DNA from: Verrucomicrobiota bacterium
GTDB taxonomy: Bacteria; Verrucomicrobiota; Verrucomicrobiia; Chthoniobacterales; Terrimicrobiaceae
DNA length: 64,000 bases
Direction of reading: 5' to 3'
Assembly (NCBI GenBank): GCA_026398255.1
Contig: JAPLTG010000028.1
Location: forward strand, 1-64,000
Shown here: positions 17,146 through 26,096 of the stretch, one piece after another
Layout: every line of letters starts with the position of its first letter
Numbering within the stretch: position 1 is the stretch's first letter
Program-made: the position numbers and the translations under genes
Notes under the pieces: model-generated
Seen by the model: the letters and a program-made list of their open reading frames with translations, nothing else
The model's database searches: none
What the model was told of the DNA's origin: nothing

Positions 17146-17901
17146 ATGAAATTGATTTCCTGGAATGTGAATGGCATCCGCTCGATCATCGGCAAGGGCC
17201 TCATGGACTACCTCGAGCGCGAGAAACCTGATGTCCTCTGCCTCCAGGAAATCAAAGCCCGACCCGAGCAGGTCCCTCAGAAATTCGACGGCTACGAGGT
17301 TTATTGGAACTCCGCCGTCCGCCCAGGCTACTCCGGCACGGCAATCCTCACCCGCAAAACCCCGGCCGGAGTTACCAACGGCATCGGCCACCCCGAGCAC
17401 GACCAGGAGGGACGCGTGATCACGGCGGACTTCGGCGATTTTTATCTCGTGAATGTCTACACGCCGAATTCCCAGCGCGAGCTGACGCGGCTCGACTACC
17501 GCACGCACGAGTGGACGCCGGCGTTCATCGGCTACTTGCGGGATCTTCAAAAAACGAAGCCGGTCGTATTTTGTGGCGATATGAATGTGGCGCACCGGGA
17601 AATCGACCTCGCCCGACCGCGTGAGAACACCCGCAACGCCGGCTTCACCATCGAGGAGCGAACCTCCTTCGACCAAATCCTCGCCGCAGGATTCATCGAT
17701 ACCTTTCGCCACTTCGAACCCGCTGGGGGTCACTACACCTGGTGGAGCTACCAGAATGGCGCCCGCGAGCGGAATATCGGGTGGCGCATCGACTATTTTT
17801 GCGCCTCGGAGGCACTCGAGGAAAATCTACAATCCTCTTTTATCCAAATGAATGTCATGGGCAGCGACCACTGCCCGACAGGCCTCGTTCTCACAGACTG
17901 A
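17146..17901 (+). CDS. xth: Exodeoxyribonuclease III
   Basis: 251 residues with the full exonuclease III/AP endonuclease pattern: MKLISWNVNGIRS at the start, DVLCLQEIKARPEQVP with the metal-binding Glu, VFCGDMNVAHREIDLARP with the catalytic Asp/Asn pair, RTSFDQILAAGFIDTFRHF, and WRIDYFCAS with SDHCPTGLVL at the end carrying the Asp-His pair. It acts in base-excision repair by cutting at abasic sites and as a 3'-5' exonuclease. It is divergent from the rhodanese-like gene and is followed by a strong hairpin at 17972-18025. Confidence 0.94.
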   Translation: MKLISWNVNGIRSIIGKGLMDYLEREKPDVLCLQEIKARPEQVPQKFDGYEVYWNSAVRPGYSGTAILTRKTPAGVTNGIGHPEHDQEGRVITADFGDFYLVNVYTPNSQRELTRLDYRTHEWTPAFIGYLRDLQKTKPVVFCGDMNVAHREIDLARPRENTRNAGFTIEERTSFDQILAAGFIDTFRHFEPAGGHYTWWSYQNGARERNIGWRIDYFCASEALEENLQSSFIQMNVMGSDHCPTGLVLTD

Positions 17902-17971
17902 AATTTTTTTTGAGAATTTTTTGAACGCCGCGCTTAGGTGATCGTCTAACCTACCAGTTGAGACAACAACT

Positions 17972-18025
17972 CAGGTCACCGCGGTTCAGTTTTCTTGTTT
18001 TTCTGAACCACCACGCGGTGACCTG
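17972..18025 (+). terminator. Long two-part hairpin between xth and the phoB-like gene
   Basis: CAGGTCACCGCG (17972-17983) pairs perfectly with CGCGGTGACCTG (18014-18025). Just inside, GTTCAG (17984-17989) pairs with CTGAAC (18003-18008). The loop is T-rich, and the plus strand continues ATGTTTTTGTC. It most likely terminates xth transcription, although the T-run is short. Since it lies 60 bp before the phoB-like start it could also act in the 5' leader of that operon. Confidence 0.6.
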
Positions 18026-18085
18026 ATGTTTTTGTCACATTCTGGTTCTTGTCCGCACGGGCCTGCTTGGATAATCACCGCCCCA

Positions 18086-18778
18086 ATGGAAGACACCGTG
18101 TTGCTGGTCGAGGATGAGTCGGATGTGGTCGATTTGCTCCGCTATCACCTGCGCAAGGCGGGCTTCAAGGTATTGGTCGAAAATTCCGGTTCCGCCGGCC
18201 TCGAAGCCGTTCGCCAAAACATGCCCGACGCCGTCGTGCTCGACATCATGCTGCCCGGAATGACCGGCCTCGAGGTGTGCCGCACGATGAAATCCGACCC
18301 CGTTCTCGCGAGCGTTCCCGTCCTGATGCTCACCGCCAAAAGCGATGTGAAGGACCGCGTGAAAGGCCTCGAACTCGGCGCGGAGGACTATGTCACGAAG
18401 CCCTTCAGCCCGAAGGAGGTCGTTCTGCGCGTCCAAGCCCTCCTCAAGCGCCTCCGGAGCGGCTCGGCGGTCGGCACCACGCTCGAGTCGGGAAGCATCG
18501 TTCTCGACAAATCAACCCTGTCGGCCAAACTCGACGGCAAGCGATTGGACCTCACAACCACCGAATTCAAATTGCTCACCGCCTTTCTCAACAATCCTGC
18601 CCGAACGCTCAGCCGCGACCTTCTTTTGAAGGATGTCTGGGGCTACGCCTCGGGGGCCGACACGCGGACCGTGGACACCCACATCCGGCGACTCCGTGAA
18701 AAACTCGGCGACCACGCCGACCGCCTTGAAACCATGCGAGGCGAGGGTTACCGCCTCAACCCGCCACTCGCGATTTGA
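18086..18778 (+). CDS. OmpR/PhoB-family response regulator
   Basis: 230 residues from ATG 18086 (an earlier ATG at 18026 abuts the hairpin and adds non-family sequence). The receiver domain opens TVLLVEDESDVVDLLRYHL, with phospho-acceptor D53 in VVLDIMLPGMTG, the Thr in MLTAKS and the Lys in YVTKPFSP. A linker leads to a winged-helix DNA-binding domain (LDLTTTEFKLLTAFLNNPAR, then TRTVDTHIRRLREKLGD). It resembles PhoB, the phosphate-starvation activator, but no phosphate genes are in view, so the signal is not shown. The kinase gene follows with a four-base overlap. Confidence 0.9.
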   Translation: MEDTVLLVEDESDVVDLLRYHLRKAGFKVLVENSGSAGLEAVRQNMPDAVVLDIMLPGMTGLEVCRTMKSDPVLASVPVLMLTAKSDVKDRVKGLELGAEDYVTKPFSPKEVVLRVQALLKRLRSGSAVGTTLESGSIVLDKSTLSAKLDGKRLDLTTTEFKLLTAFLNNPARTLSRDLLLKDVWGYASGADTRTVDTHIRRLREKLGDHADRLETMRGEGYRLNPPLAI

Positions 18779-20049
18779 GTCCCGCCGAGTGGCTTTTTCC
18801 CTTGGCGCTCGGCGCCACGGCCCTCGCGTATGTCTACTTCCGCGTCGTCAAACCCTGGCGCGCCGTGCGGCGGGATTTGGAGCGAGTGGCCACCGGCGAC
18901 TACCACCTCCCTCCCCTCTCCCCCGACTACGCCCCCTACCTCGAATCCGCCACGCAGATCCGGAAAATCTCGCGCCAACTCGAGCAACTCGACCGCCAGA
19001 TCGCGAATGAAGGCCTGAGCCTGCGCGGCATCCTCTCGGGCATGCGCGAGGGAATCCTCGTGGCGAACCGCTCCATGCGGGTGACACTTTGCAACCAAGC
19101 GCTGCTTGGGTTTTTCCCGGACATCAAAAACCCCGTGAATCGCACCGTGCTGGAAGTCCTGCGCCGCCACGAAATCCAGCAGGCCGTGGAGTCCACCATG
19201 GCCACCGGCCACGAGCGCGAACTTGAGTTGGCGTTCGACACGCGAACCTTCGTCGTCCATGTCGCCCCGCTCGCTGCGGAGAACGAAACGAAGCCCCGCG
19301 CCGCGCTGATCGTGTTTCAAGACATCACCGCCGTTCGCTCGCTGGAGGCAGTTCGCCGCGAGTTCGTCGCCAATGTCTCCCATGAATTCCGCACGCCGCT
19401 GACAATCATCAACGGCTATGTCGAAACACTCCGCGATGGCGCGATCGAGGACCCGGCGATGACCGAAAAATCGCTCGAGGCCATCCACCGGAATGTCCAA
19501 AGACTCGCCCTGCTCCTCGAGGATCTCCTCACGATCTCGAGCATGGAAAACCGCTCGCGGCTTTTGCATTTCGCCAATACCGACCTGCGCCCGCTGGTCG
19601 AGCGGGTTATCGAAAACCTCACTCCAAAAATCGAAGAGCGCTCTGCCGAGATCGTCCTGGATTGGGGCGAGGACGCGCGGCATGCGGAGATCGACCCGAG
19701 CCGTATCGAGCAGGTTTGCACGAACCTCCTCCTCAACGCGCTTCAGCACGGCGAAGTCCCCGCCTTGAAAATCCATCTCACCGCCAAGCGCATTGGCGAA
19801 AGCATCCAGCTGACTTTTTCCGACAACGGCCCGGGAATCCCGCTCGAGGACCAAGCCCACATTTTCGAGAGATTTTACCGCGTCCACAAACACCGCGCGC
19901 GCGACGCCGGCGGCACAGGCCTCGGCCTCTCAATTGTTAAAAATATCGTTCTTGCGCATGGCGGCACTGTCTCGCTGGAAAGCATGCCCGGAGAGGGCGC
20001 GGCGTTTCATGTGACCCTGCCCGTCACTCAGTCGGGCAAGCCGAGCTGA
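18775..20049 (+). CDS. PhoR-like sensor histidine kinase
   Basis: 424 residues starting at a TTG that overlaps the regulator stop (TTGA). One N-terminal membrane segment (residues 5-23) has no periplasmic domain, as in PhoR. A HAMP-like stretch and a PAS-like region (about 80-185) follow. The phospho-accepting His is H203 in VSHEFRTPLT. The ATP-binding domain shows an N box (NLLLNALQHGE), DNGPGIP and GGTGLGLSIVKNIV. It should phosphorylate the regulator encoded just upstream. The lack of an extracellular sensor suggests control through a partner protein or an internal cue. Confidence 0.9.
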   Translation: MSPAEWLFPLALGATALAYVYFRVVKPWRAVRRDLERVATGDYHLPPLSPDYAPYLESATQIRKISRQLEQLDRQIANEGLSLRGILSGMREGILVANRSMRVTLCNQALLGFFPDIKNPVNRTVLEVLRRHEIQQAVESTMATGHERELELAFDTRTFVVHVAPLAAENETKPRAALIVFQDITAVRSLEAVRREFVANVSHEFRTPLTIINGYVETLRDGAIEDPAMTEKSLEAIHRNVQRLALLLEDLLTISSMENRSRLLHFANTDLRPLVERVIENLTPKIEERSAEIVLDWGEDARHAEIDPSRIEQVCTNLLLNALQHGEVPALKIHLTAKRIGESIQLTFSDNGPGIPLEDQAHIFERFYRVHKHRARDAGGTGLGLSIVKNIVLAHGGTVSLESMPGEGAAFHVTLPVTQSGKPS

Positions 20050-20058
20050 AACCGTCCG

Positions 20059-20265
20059 TTATTTTCCCCAAGGCTTCTCGGCCTCGGGCTGGGGAGCGTT
20101 CGCGGGCTGGCTCTCGCGGGGCCACGGCCAAGGCTTGGTGGCGAGCATCCGCGTGTAGGGCCCCTCGACTTGCTGCGGCTCCCAAAGATACCGGCGGTTT
20201 TGGAGGGTGGTGCACGAGGTCGTCAACAACGCAACGGCGATCGCCAGAATCGGGAAGGGTTTCAC
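20059..20265 (-). CDS. Small lipoprotein, function unknown
   Basis: 68 residues. It starts MKPFPILAIAVALLTTSC, a short signal peptide with a lipobox ending in Cys18, so it is probably lipid-anchored in the envelope. The mature part is about 50 residues, rich in Pro, Glu and Trp (LWEPQQVEGPYTRML, then KPWPWPRESQ). I recognise no family. It is convergent with the histidine kinase gene, ending 9 bp from it. The clear lipobox and tight fit between genes argue that it is real. Confidence 0.65.
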   Translation of the reverse strand: MKPFPILAIAVALLTTSCTTLQNRRYLWEPQQVEGPYTRMLATKPWPWPRESQPANAPQPEAEKPWGK

Positions 20266-20364
20266 GGCGCGTATCTAGCAACGCCAGCGCCAATGGTGTC
20301 AAGGCCGCGGGTTTTGCGGTTCCATGCCCGAGCCAAAGCGGCTAACAACCCCGCTTTCCCTGCG

Positions 20365-20910
20365 ATGGAACTTACCGAAAAACTCCTCGTCTCGCTTGGC
20401 GGTTGGGATGTCATGAAGCGCGCCCGCGCCATCAAGGCCTCCGGTGCCGTGCGCGATGCCGCCTACGAGCCGCCGCTCCTGAAAGGCCGAATCGCCGAGG
20501 GTAGACGCGAGTTTTTGGCGGGTCTCCGCCTGCGCAATCCGGTGGATATCGAAAATCTCTGCCCGTGCGCGGACTCGCGCCGCCGAGGCATCATCTGCGC
20601 GCACTCCGTGGCAATCGGCCTCGAAGTTCTCTCTCCAGCTAAATCCGCCCCCGCGCCGAAACCCATCGCCGCGGCATCTCCCAGCCAGGCCAGCACCGAG
20701 AGGCCACACGTTACCCTCTCGATCGAAGGCTCGCTCCGCCACCTCGAGGCCACAGTGGATTTCGAATATTCCACGCCCGGCGCCAGCAACCCAACCGCCG
20801 AGACCGAGGTTTTGGCGGAACTCGTGCGCACCGGTTTCGAGAACGACAAGCCGTCCTGCGAGGGGAGGATGCAGTCGTTGGTTTTTTCGCCAACACCCTT
20901 CCCCTCCTGA
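20365..20910 (+). CDS. SWIM zinc-finger N-terminal part of a frameshifted SNF2 helicase
   Basis: From ATG 20365 the frame encodes 181 residues. It contains a SWIM zinc finger (ENLCPCADSRRRGIICAHSV, i.e. CxC then CxH), a module often fused to SNF2 helicases. Near codon 160 (about 20846-20855) the frame is lost: the remaining codons (PSCEGRMQSLVFSPTPFPS) are unlike the family. The next frame reads VLRGEDAVVGFFANTLPLLK, which is the expected continuation, and runs into the helicase at 20952. A one-base deletion, or a sequencing error, splits what should be one gene of about 768 codons (20365-22670). Confidence 0.75.
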   Translation: MELTEKLLVSLGGWDVMKRARAIKASGAVRDAAYEPPLLKGRIAEGRREFLAGLRLRNPVDIENLCPCADSRRRGIICAHSVAIGLEVLSPAKSAPAPKPIAAASPSQASTERPHVTLSIEGSLRHLEATVDFEYSTPGASNPTAETEVLAELVRTGFENDKPSCEGRMQSLVFSPTPFPS

Positions 20911-20951
20911 AACAAAAATGGACCGTCCGCGAGGGCGAGAGATTCCAGCAT

Positions 20952-22670
20952 GTGACGCGTGACATCGTTCGACTCGAGCCGCAATTCGCCCTCCGCGAGC
21001 GTGGAGATGGCTGGCTCGATTTCCATGTCCATTTCAGCGCCGGCAAGGAAGCCGTCCTGAGCGACCAGGATGTGCGAAGGCTTTTGCAGAGCGGCACGCC
21101 ACGGCTCCGGCTCTCCAACGGCCAGATCGCCATTCCCGACGCCACGCTCGCCTCCGATCTCGAGGAGGTCTTGAGGGATTGCAACCCTTCACAGGAACGC
21201 GGCGGCTACCGAATCCCTCCCACCCAGCGCGGGTATCTCGAAGCCAGCATCGCCGAGTGGAGCCGCGAGGAAACGCCCACCGCCAAATCCTCCCCAAAAA
21301 AACTCGGCCCGCTCCAATCGCGCCTCCGTCCCTATCAAATCGAAGGCGCGTCGTGGTTGCTCGCCCGCCAGGCCGGGCTTTTGGCGGATGACATGGGGCT
21401 CGGAAAAACCGTTCAAGCCCTCGCGTATTTCGAGGCCACACCCGGCCCGCACCTTGTGATCTGCCCCTCCTCGCTCGTCTGGAACTGGACGCGCGAAGCG
21501 GCACGCTTCGTCCCCGGCCTCCAAATCCTCACCCTCGGCGGTCCGGACCGGGAAAAACTTTTCGCCCAAATCCCCAGCCACGACCTCATCGTGACGAGCT
21601 ACGCCCTGCTCCGCCGCGACATCGCGCATTACCAAAACCTCGCGTTCGCCTCGGTCGTCCTCGACGAGGCCCAGCACATCAAAAATCCCGAAAGCCAGAA
21701 CGCCAAAGCCGCCTACGCGGTGAAGTCCAGTGCGCGCTTCATTCTCACCGGCACCCCGCTCGAAAATTCCGTGCGCGACCTCTGGTCCCTCTTCGAATTC
21801 CTCCTGCCCGGCTACCTCGGAACGCGCGGAGATTTCCAAGACCGCTACGAAAAGCCCATCCTCGCCGGCGAGGGCGCCGGAGCCTGGCCCCGCCTTCTCC
21901 GTCGCGTGAGGCCCTGGATGCTCCGCCGCACGAAATCCCAAATCCTCCCCGAGCTTCCCGCCAAGATCGAGCAGGTCGTGGAGGTCGAACTGACCCCCGA
22001 CCAAAAAGCCGCCTACACCCAACTCCAGATCGCCGCCCGCGCACAGGTCGATGCCCTCCGCGAGTCCGGCGGCGCCGCCCGCATGAAGGTCCTCGCCGCC
22101 CTGCTCCGCCTCCGCCAGGCCAGTTGCGACCTGCGTTTGCTCGGCAAAGACTCCCCCGCCCCCTCGGGAAAACTCGAGGCGCTCCTGGAGTTGCTGCGCG
22201 AGGCTGTGGATGGCGGGCACCGCTCGCTCGTCTTCAGCCAATTCACCTCGATGCTCGACCTCATCGCTCCCGCGCTCGACGAGGCTGGCATTTCCTGGTG
22301 CCGCTTGGATGGAACCACCAAAGACCGAGGCGCTGTGGTCGAGCGCTTCCAAAACGACCCCTCGATTTCCGTCTTTCTCATCAGCCTCAAAGCCGGCGGC
22401 ACCGGCCTCAACCTCACCGCCGCCGACACCGTCATCCACTTCGACCCCTGGTGGAACCCCGCCGTCGAAGCCCAAGCCACCGATCGCGCCCACCGCATCG
22501 GTCAGCAAAATGTCGTCACCTCGATCAAACTCGTCGCCCGCGACACCGTCGAACAACGCGTGCTCGACATGCAGGAGAAAAAACGCGCCCTTATCACCGA
22601 ACTCCTCGACCCCGAAAACTCCGCCGCCCCCGCGCTCGACGCCGACGAGTTGGTGAATCTGATCGGTTGA
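20952..22670 (+). CDS. SNF2-family DEAD/DEAH helicase (C-terminal part of the frameshifted gene)
   Basis: This frame is open from upstream of 20850; the first in-frame start-like codon after the shift is GTG 20952, giving 572 residues. SNF2 motifs are complete: Walker A in LLADDMGLGKTVQALAYF, the DEAQ box in VVLDEAQHIKN, motif III in FILTGTPLENSVRDLWSLFE, and C-terminal motifs V-VI in LKAGGTGLNLTAAD and DRAHRIGQQNV. Such proteins move along DNA or remodel nucleic acid-protein complexes. The separate start may not be natural, since the coding signal begins about 100 bp earlier in this frame and joins the SWIM part. Confidence 0.88.
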   Translation: MTRDIVRLEPQFALRERGDGWLDFHVHFSAGKEAVLSDQDVRRLLQSGTPRLRLSNGQIAIPDATLASDLEEVLRDCNPSQERGGYRIPPTQRGYLEASIAEWSREETPTAKSSPKKLGPLQSRLRPYQIEGASWLLARQAGLLADDMGLGKTVQALAYFEATPGPHLVICPSSLVWNWTREAARFVPGLQILTLGGPDREKLFAQIPSHDLIVTSYALLRRDIAHYQNLAFASVVLDEAQHIKNPESQNAKAAYAVKSSARFILTGTPLENSVRDLWSLFEFLLPGYLGTRGDFQDRYEKPILAGEGAGAWPRLLRRVRPWMLRRTKSQILPELPAKIEQVVEVELTPDQKAAYTQLQIAARAQVDALRESGGAARMKVLAALLRLRQASCDLRLLGKDSPAPSGKLEALLELLREAVDGGHRSLVFSQFTSMLDLIAPALDEAGISWCRLDGTTKDRGAVVERFQNDPSISVFLISLKAGGTGLNLTAADTVIHFDPWWNPAVEAQATDRAHRIGQQNVVTSIKLVARDTVEQRVLDMQEKKRALITELLDPENSAAPALDADELVNLIG

Positions 22671-22721
22671 GCTGCGAGCTTTCCATTGCCGCACCTCTTG
22701 CGAACTGGCACAACTTGCCGC

Positions 22722-23945
22722 ATGTCATTTCAGCAACTCGGGCTTTCGGAGCCTGTTCTTCACGGCGCGCAACGCATGGGCTATTCGGATCCGACCCCGA
22801 TCCAACTCCGCGCCACCCCGGTGATTCTTTCCGGCAGGGACCTCATCGCCTCGGCGCAAACCGGCACGGGAAAAACCGCTGCCTTCGCCCTGCCTGTTCT
22901 TTCGAAGCTCGACCACCACGAACCGCGCATTCGTTGTCTCGTCCTCGAGCCCACGCGCGAGCTGGCCATGCAGGTCGAGACGGCCTTCCGCGACTACATG
23001 CGCTTCATGCACACCGAGGTTTCGCTGATCCACGGCGGCGTGGGCTACGGCAAGCAGCGCGATGATTTGAAACGCCAGTGCGATGTGATCGTGGCCACGC
23101 CCGGCCGGCTGCTCGATCACATGGAGCAAGGCGCGGTGGATTTGAGTTCCCTGCAATTTCTCATCCTTGATGAGGTCGACCGCATGCTCGACATGGGCTT
23201 CCTGCCCGATGTGCGTCGGATTGTTGAGAAATGCCCGAAGGAACGCCAGACGCTCCTGTTCTCAGCCACGATCCCCGAGGAGATCCAGCGCCTCTCGTCC
23301 TGGTGCCTGCGCGATCCGGAGCGCATCGAGATCGGTGCGCGCCGTTCACCCGCCGAGACCGTCTCCCACGCACTCTACCCGGTGGCGGTAGACCAAAAAT
23401 TCGATTTGCTCCTGACCCTGCTCGAGCGCACGAACTACGACAGCGTTTTGATTTTCAGCCGCACCAAGGACGGCGCTGACCGCATCTCGCGGCAATTGAA
23501 AAAGAACAACCACTCCGTTGCCACGCTCCACTCGAACCGCACTCAAAACGAACGCGTCGATGCGCTCGAGGGCTTCAAAGGCGGGCGCTACGAGGTCATG
23601 GTCGCCACGGACATCGCCGCACGCGGCATCGACATCGCCGGCGTGAGCCATGTGATCAACTACGATGTGCCGCAGCATCCGGAGGACTATGTGCACCGCA
23701 TCGGCCGCACCGGTCGCGCTCAGACAGTCGGCGAGGCGTTCACGATCATGACTGCCGAGGAACTCCCGCATGTGCTCGATATCGAGCGCTTCATCGGCCA
23801 GAAGGTTCCGCGCAAAAAGCTCGAGAATTTCACTTATGTCTACACCGCGCTGTTCGACGAGGACCGCGTGATGTCCTCGCTCAAAGGCGCGAAAGGAGTT
23901 CGCACCCACAAGGGCATGCGCTTCGGCGCGAAGCGGCGCCGGTAG
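22722..23945 (+). CDS. DEAD-box ATP-dependent RNA helicase, RhlE-like
   Basis: 407 residues from ATG 22722 (MSFQQLGLSEPVLHGAQRMG). The Q motif (DPTPIQLRATPVILSG), Walker A (AQTGTGKTAAF), PTRELAMQV, TPGRLLDHM, motif II LDEVDRMLDMGF (DEVD in place of DEAD), SAT, and the C-terminal DIAARGIDIAGVSHVINYD and HRIGRTGRA are all present. It probably unwinds RNA in ribosome assembly or mRNA decay. The tail (VRTHKGMRFGAKRRR) is basic, as in RhlE proteins, and should help bind RNA. Confidence 0.93.
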   Translation: MSFQQLGLSEPVLHGAQRMGYSDPTPIQLRATPVILSGRDLIASAQTGTGKTAAFALPVLSKLDHHEPRIRCLVLEPTRELAMQVETAFRDYMRFMHTEVSLIHGGVGYGKQRDDLKRQCDVIVATPGRLLDHMEQGAVDLSSLQFLILDEVDRMLDMGFLPDVRRIVEKCPKERQTLLFSATIPEEIQRLSSWCLRDPERIEIGARRSPAETVSHALYPVAVDQKFDLLLTLLERTNYDSVLIFSRTKDGADRISRQLKKNNHSVATLHSNRTQNERVDALEGFKGGRYEVMVATDIAARGIDIAGVSHVINYDVPQHPEDYVHRIGRTGRAQTVGEAFTIMTAEELPHVLDIERFIGQKVPRKKLENFTYVYTALFDEDRVMSSLKGAKGVRTHKGMRFGAKRRR

Positions 23946-23948
23946 TTT

Positions 23949-25067
23949 TCAACCTCTCCGGCAGAGGGAGGAGACGAAATTCGCGATGTCCTTCGCGGCT
24001 GTGGGATGGCTGAGCGAAGTGGCGGCTTTCAGGCAGTCGCGGTAGGGCGCGCCGTTAGAATCAAAAATCCGGCGCACGGCCTCCACGACAGCGGCGGGAC
24101 TTTGCGCCACAAACCCAGCACCGGCTTCCGCAAGAAGGCGGGCATTTCCCTCCTCCTGGCCGGGAACGACCTTGGTAATGACCATCGGCGTGTGCGCGGC
24201 CATGGCCTCCTGGACCGTGGCGCCGCCCGCCTTGCCGATGAGCAAATGGCTTCGTCGGATCAACTCCGGCATTTCGGGAGCCCAACCCAAAACCTCGATC
24301 GGCCTGCCCAATTCCTCGCCGAGGTCTCGCATACGGCGGCAGAGGGTTTCGTTGCGCCCGCAGGTGACGGTGAGGGCGAGGCTTTCCAATCCGAGCAATC
24401 CGCGCGCGGTTTTCAGCGCATCGTCACCCTCGGCGTTGACCATGTAGAGCACCTTCCACAGGCCATCGGCGGGTGGAACCTCGCGGGGATGAGTGGCTGG
24501 CGTGGCGAAAAGGAGCGGAACGGGAAATCCGGTGACGCGGATTTTCGAGCGGGGGATTCCTTTTCGTTCGAGGATTTGGGCGGTGGGGTCGTTCGGAACG
24601 AAATACGCGTCGGAGGTTGGCTGCAGCCAGATCGAGTTGATTGAAATCGAATCGGTGATGACGGTCGCGAAGGGGAGCTGCAAATCGAATTTGCGCGCGG
24701 CGCGTTGAAAGATCGGGCCGTAGCCGGGAAAGGTGCTGACGACAATGCCCGCCTCCATGCGGAGGATCGTGTGGCGCATCCGCCGGGCGGCGCGCCGGTA
24801 AAAGCCCAGCCCGAACGAAGACACGCGCGGGAAGCGGTCGAGGAATTGGTAAAAGAGATTCCAAGCCCATGGCGCACGGCGGATGGCGTTTTTATAGGCC
24901 CACTGCGCGAGGGGATAAATCCACGGATGCGCCTCGCGGAAGAAGTCGTGCACCGAGACCAAAATCTCGGGATGGAACTCCTTGATCGCGTCCTCAAGGT
25001 TTCGGGCGGCAGCATTGTGTCCCTCGCCGAATCCGGCGGTGACGATGAGGACAGAGACGGGAACCAT
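23949..25067 (-). CDS. MGDG-synthase/MurG-like (GT28) glycosyltransferase
   Basis: 372 residues. The N-terminus VSVLIVTAGFGEGHNAAARN matches the MGDG synthase N-terminal domain, and the C-terminal half has the GT28 donor-binding pattern (VLGWAPEMPELIRRSHLLIG, then KAGGATVQEAMAA). Relatives transfer glucose or galactose to diacylglycerol, making glycolipids at the inner membrane. It is the last gene of an operon with lpxI and an oxidoreductase, where lpxB is often found in other genomes, so a lipid acceptor is likely. The exact acceptor and sugar are not shown. Confidence 0.85.
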   Translation of the reverse strand: MVPVSVLIVTAGFGEGHNAAARNLEDAIKEFHPEILVSVHDFFREAHPWIYPLAQWAYKNAIRRAPWAWNLFYQFLDRFPRVSSFGLGFYRRAARRMRHTILRMEAGIVVSTFPGYGPIFQRAARKFDLQLPFATVITDSISINSIWLQPTSDAYFVPNDPTAQILERKGIPRSKIRVTGFPVPLLFATPATHPREVPPADGLWKVLYMVNAEGDDALKTARGLLGLESLALTVTCGRNETLCRRMRDLGEELGRPIEVLGWAPEMPELIRRSHLLIGKAGGATVQEAMAAHTPMVITKVVPGQEEGNARLLAEAGAGFVAQSPAAVVEAVRRIFDSNGAPYRDCLKAATSLSHPTAAKDIANFVSSLCRRG

Positions 25068-25079
25068 GGCAGGAAATTT

Positions 25080-26096
25080 TCAGCCTTGCCGGCGCGGGTC
25101 GGACTCCTCGATGCGGCGGGTGATCTCGAGCGCGAGGTCGAGCGCGTCAGCGGCGGCGAGGCCGGTGACGCAGGGCTTCAGACCCTCGCGGGCGCATTGA
25201 AGGAACGACTCCAGCTCGATGCGCAACGGCTCCCCTTTTTCCACCTCCACCGGCTCACGCACGATCCGGTGTCCGCTGAAATCGGTGACGATTTTCGAGT
25301 CCGTGGCGAGGCTGATGAGTTTTCCAAGGCCGGAGCTTTCCTTTTCATCCTCGCGGGCGAGGCGGAGCAGGTAGCCGGATTGGTTTTTGTAGTCGAGCGA
25401 GAGGTAGGCGTTCTCCTGGAAGACGCGGATTTTGCGCACGCGCTCCTGGCTGATGCGGCTGGCGGTCACATTCGCCACGCAGCCATTGGCAAAGCGGAAG
25501 CGCACATTCGCGATGTCTTCGCCCCGGCTCAGGACCGGGATTCCCACGGCATCGATGCTTTCCACCGGGGAGCGGACGAGGTGCAGGATGATCTCGATGT
25601 CGTGAATCATGAGGTCCAAAACCACGCCAATGTCGGTGCTGCGGTTTGGAAACGGCGACAGGCGAGTGACCTCAAGGAAGCGGGGATTTTTGAGCTGGGC
25701 CTCGAGCGCGTGGAGGACGGGATTGAAGCGCTCGACATGGCCGACCTGCAGCACGCAACCCTTCGCGGCGGCCAGGGCGGCGAGTTCGCGCGCCTCGGCG
25801 GGAGTGGTCGCGATGGGCTTTTCGATGAGCAGGTGCTTGCCCTTTTCCAAAAGCTCCAAACCGATCCGGTGGTGGGTGACGGTCGGCGTGCAAATCGTGG
25901 CGGCATCGACCAATCCGGCGAATTCCTCGAGGCTGGATGCAGCGCGGCAGCCGAAACGCTTCGCGGCGGCGGCGGCGTTTTCGGCGTTGGAATCGAAGAT
26001 GGCAGCGAATTCACTGCCGGGGATTTCACTGTAAAGGCGGGCGTGGTTGACGCCCATGTGGCCGACGCCGACGACTCCGGTGCGAAGAGTTTTCAT
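25080..26096 (-). CDS. Gfo/Idh/MocA-family NAD(P)-dependent sugar oxidoreductase, GnnA-like
   Basis: 338 residues from the ATG at 26096, which overlaps the lpxI stop as ATGA. The N-terminal Rossmann fold opens RTGVVGVGHMGVNHARLYSE; the catalytic Lys is in the family EKP motif (HLLIEKPIATTPAEAREL), followed by QVGHVERFNPVLHAL. Similar genes next to lpx genes include GnnA, which oxidises the 3-OH of UDP-GlcNAc to allow amide-linked lipid A. The GnnB aminotransferase that should follow is not in this window, so that role stays an inference. It is followed 12 bp later by the glycosyltransferase. Confidence 0.85.
   Translation of the reverse strand: MKTLRTGVVGVGHMGVNHARLYSEIPGSEFAAIFDSNAENAAAAAKRFGCRAASSLEEFAGLVDAATICTPTVTHHRIGLELLEKGKHLLIEKPIATTPAEARELAALAAAKGCVLQVGHVERFNPVLHALEAQLKNPRFLEVTRLSPFPNRSTDIGVVLDLMIHDIEIILHLVRSPVESIDAVGIPVLSRGEDIANVRFRFANGCVANVTASRISQERVRKIRVFQENAYLSLDYKNQSGYLLRLAREDEKESSGLGKLISLATDSKIVTDFSGHRIVREPVEVEKGEPLRIELESFLQCAREGLKPCVTGLAAADALDLALEITRRIEESDPRRQG

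Noticed and set aside
17062-17733. Upstream extension of the rhodanese-like gene on the minus strand
   Set aside because: The extra sequence is the reverse complement of exonuclease III and shows no family resemblance; ATG 17061 fits the N-terminal domain.
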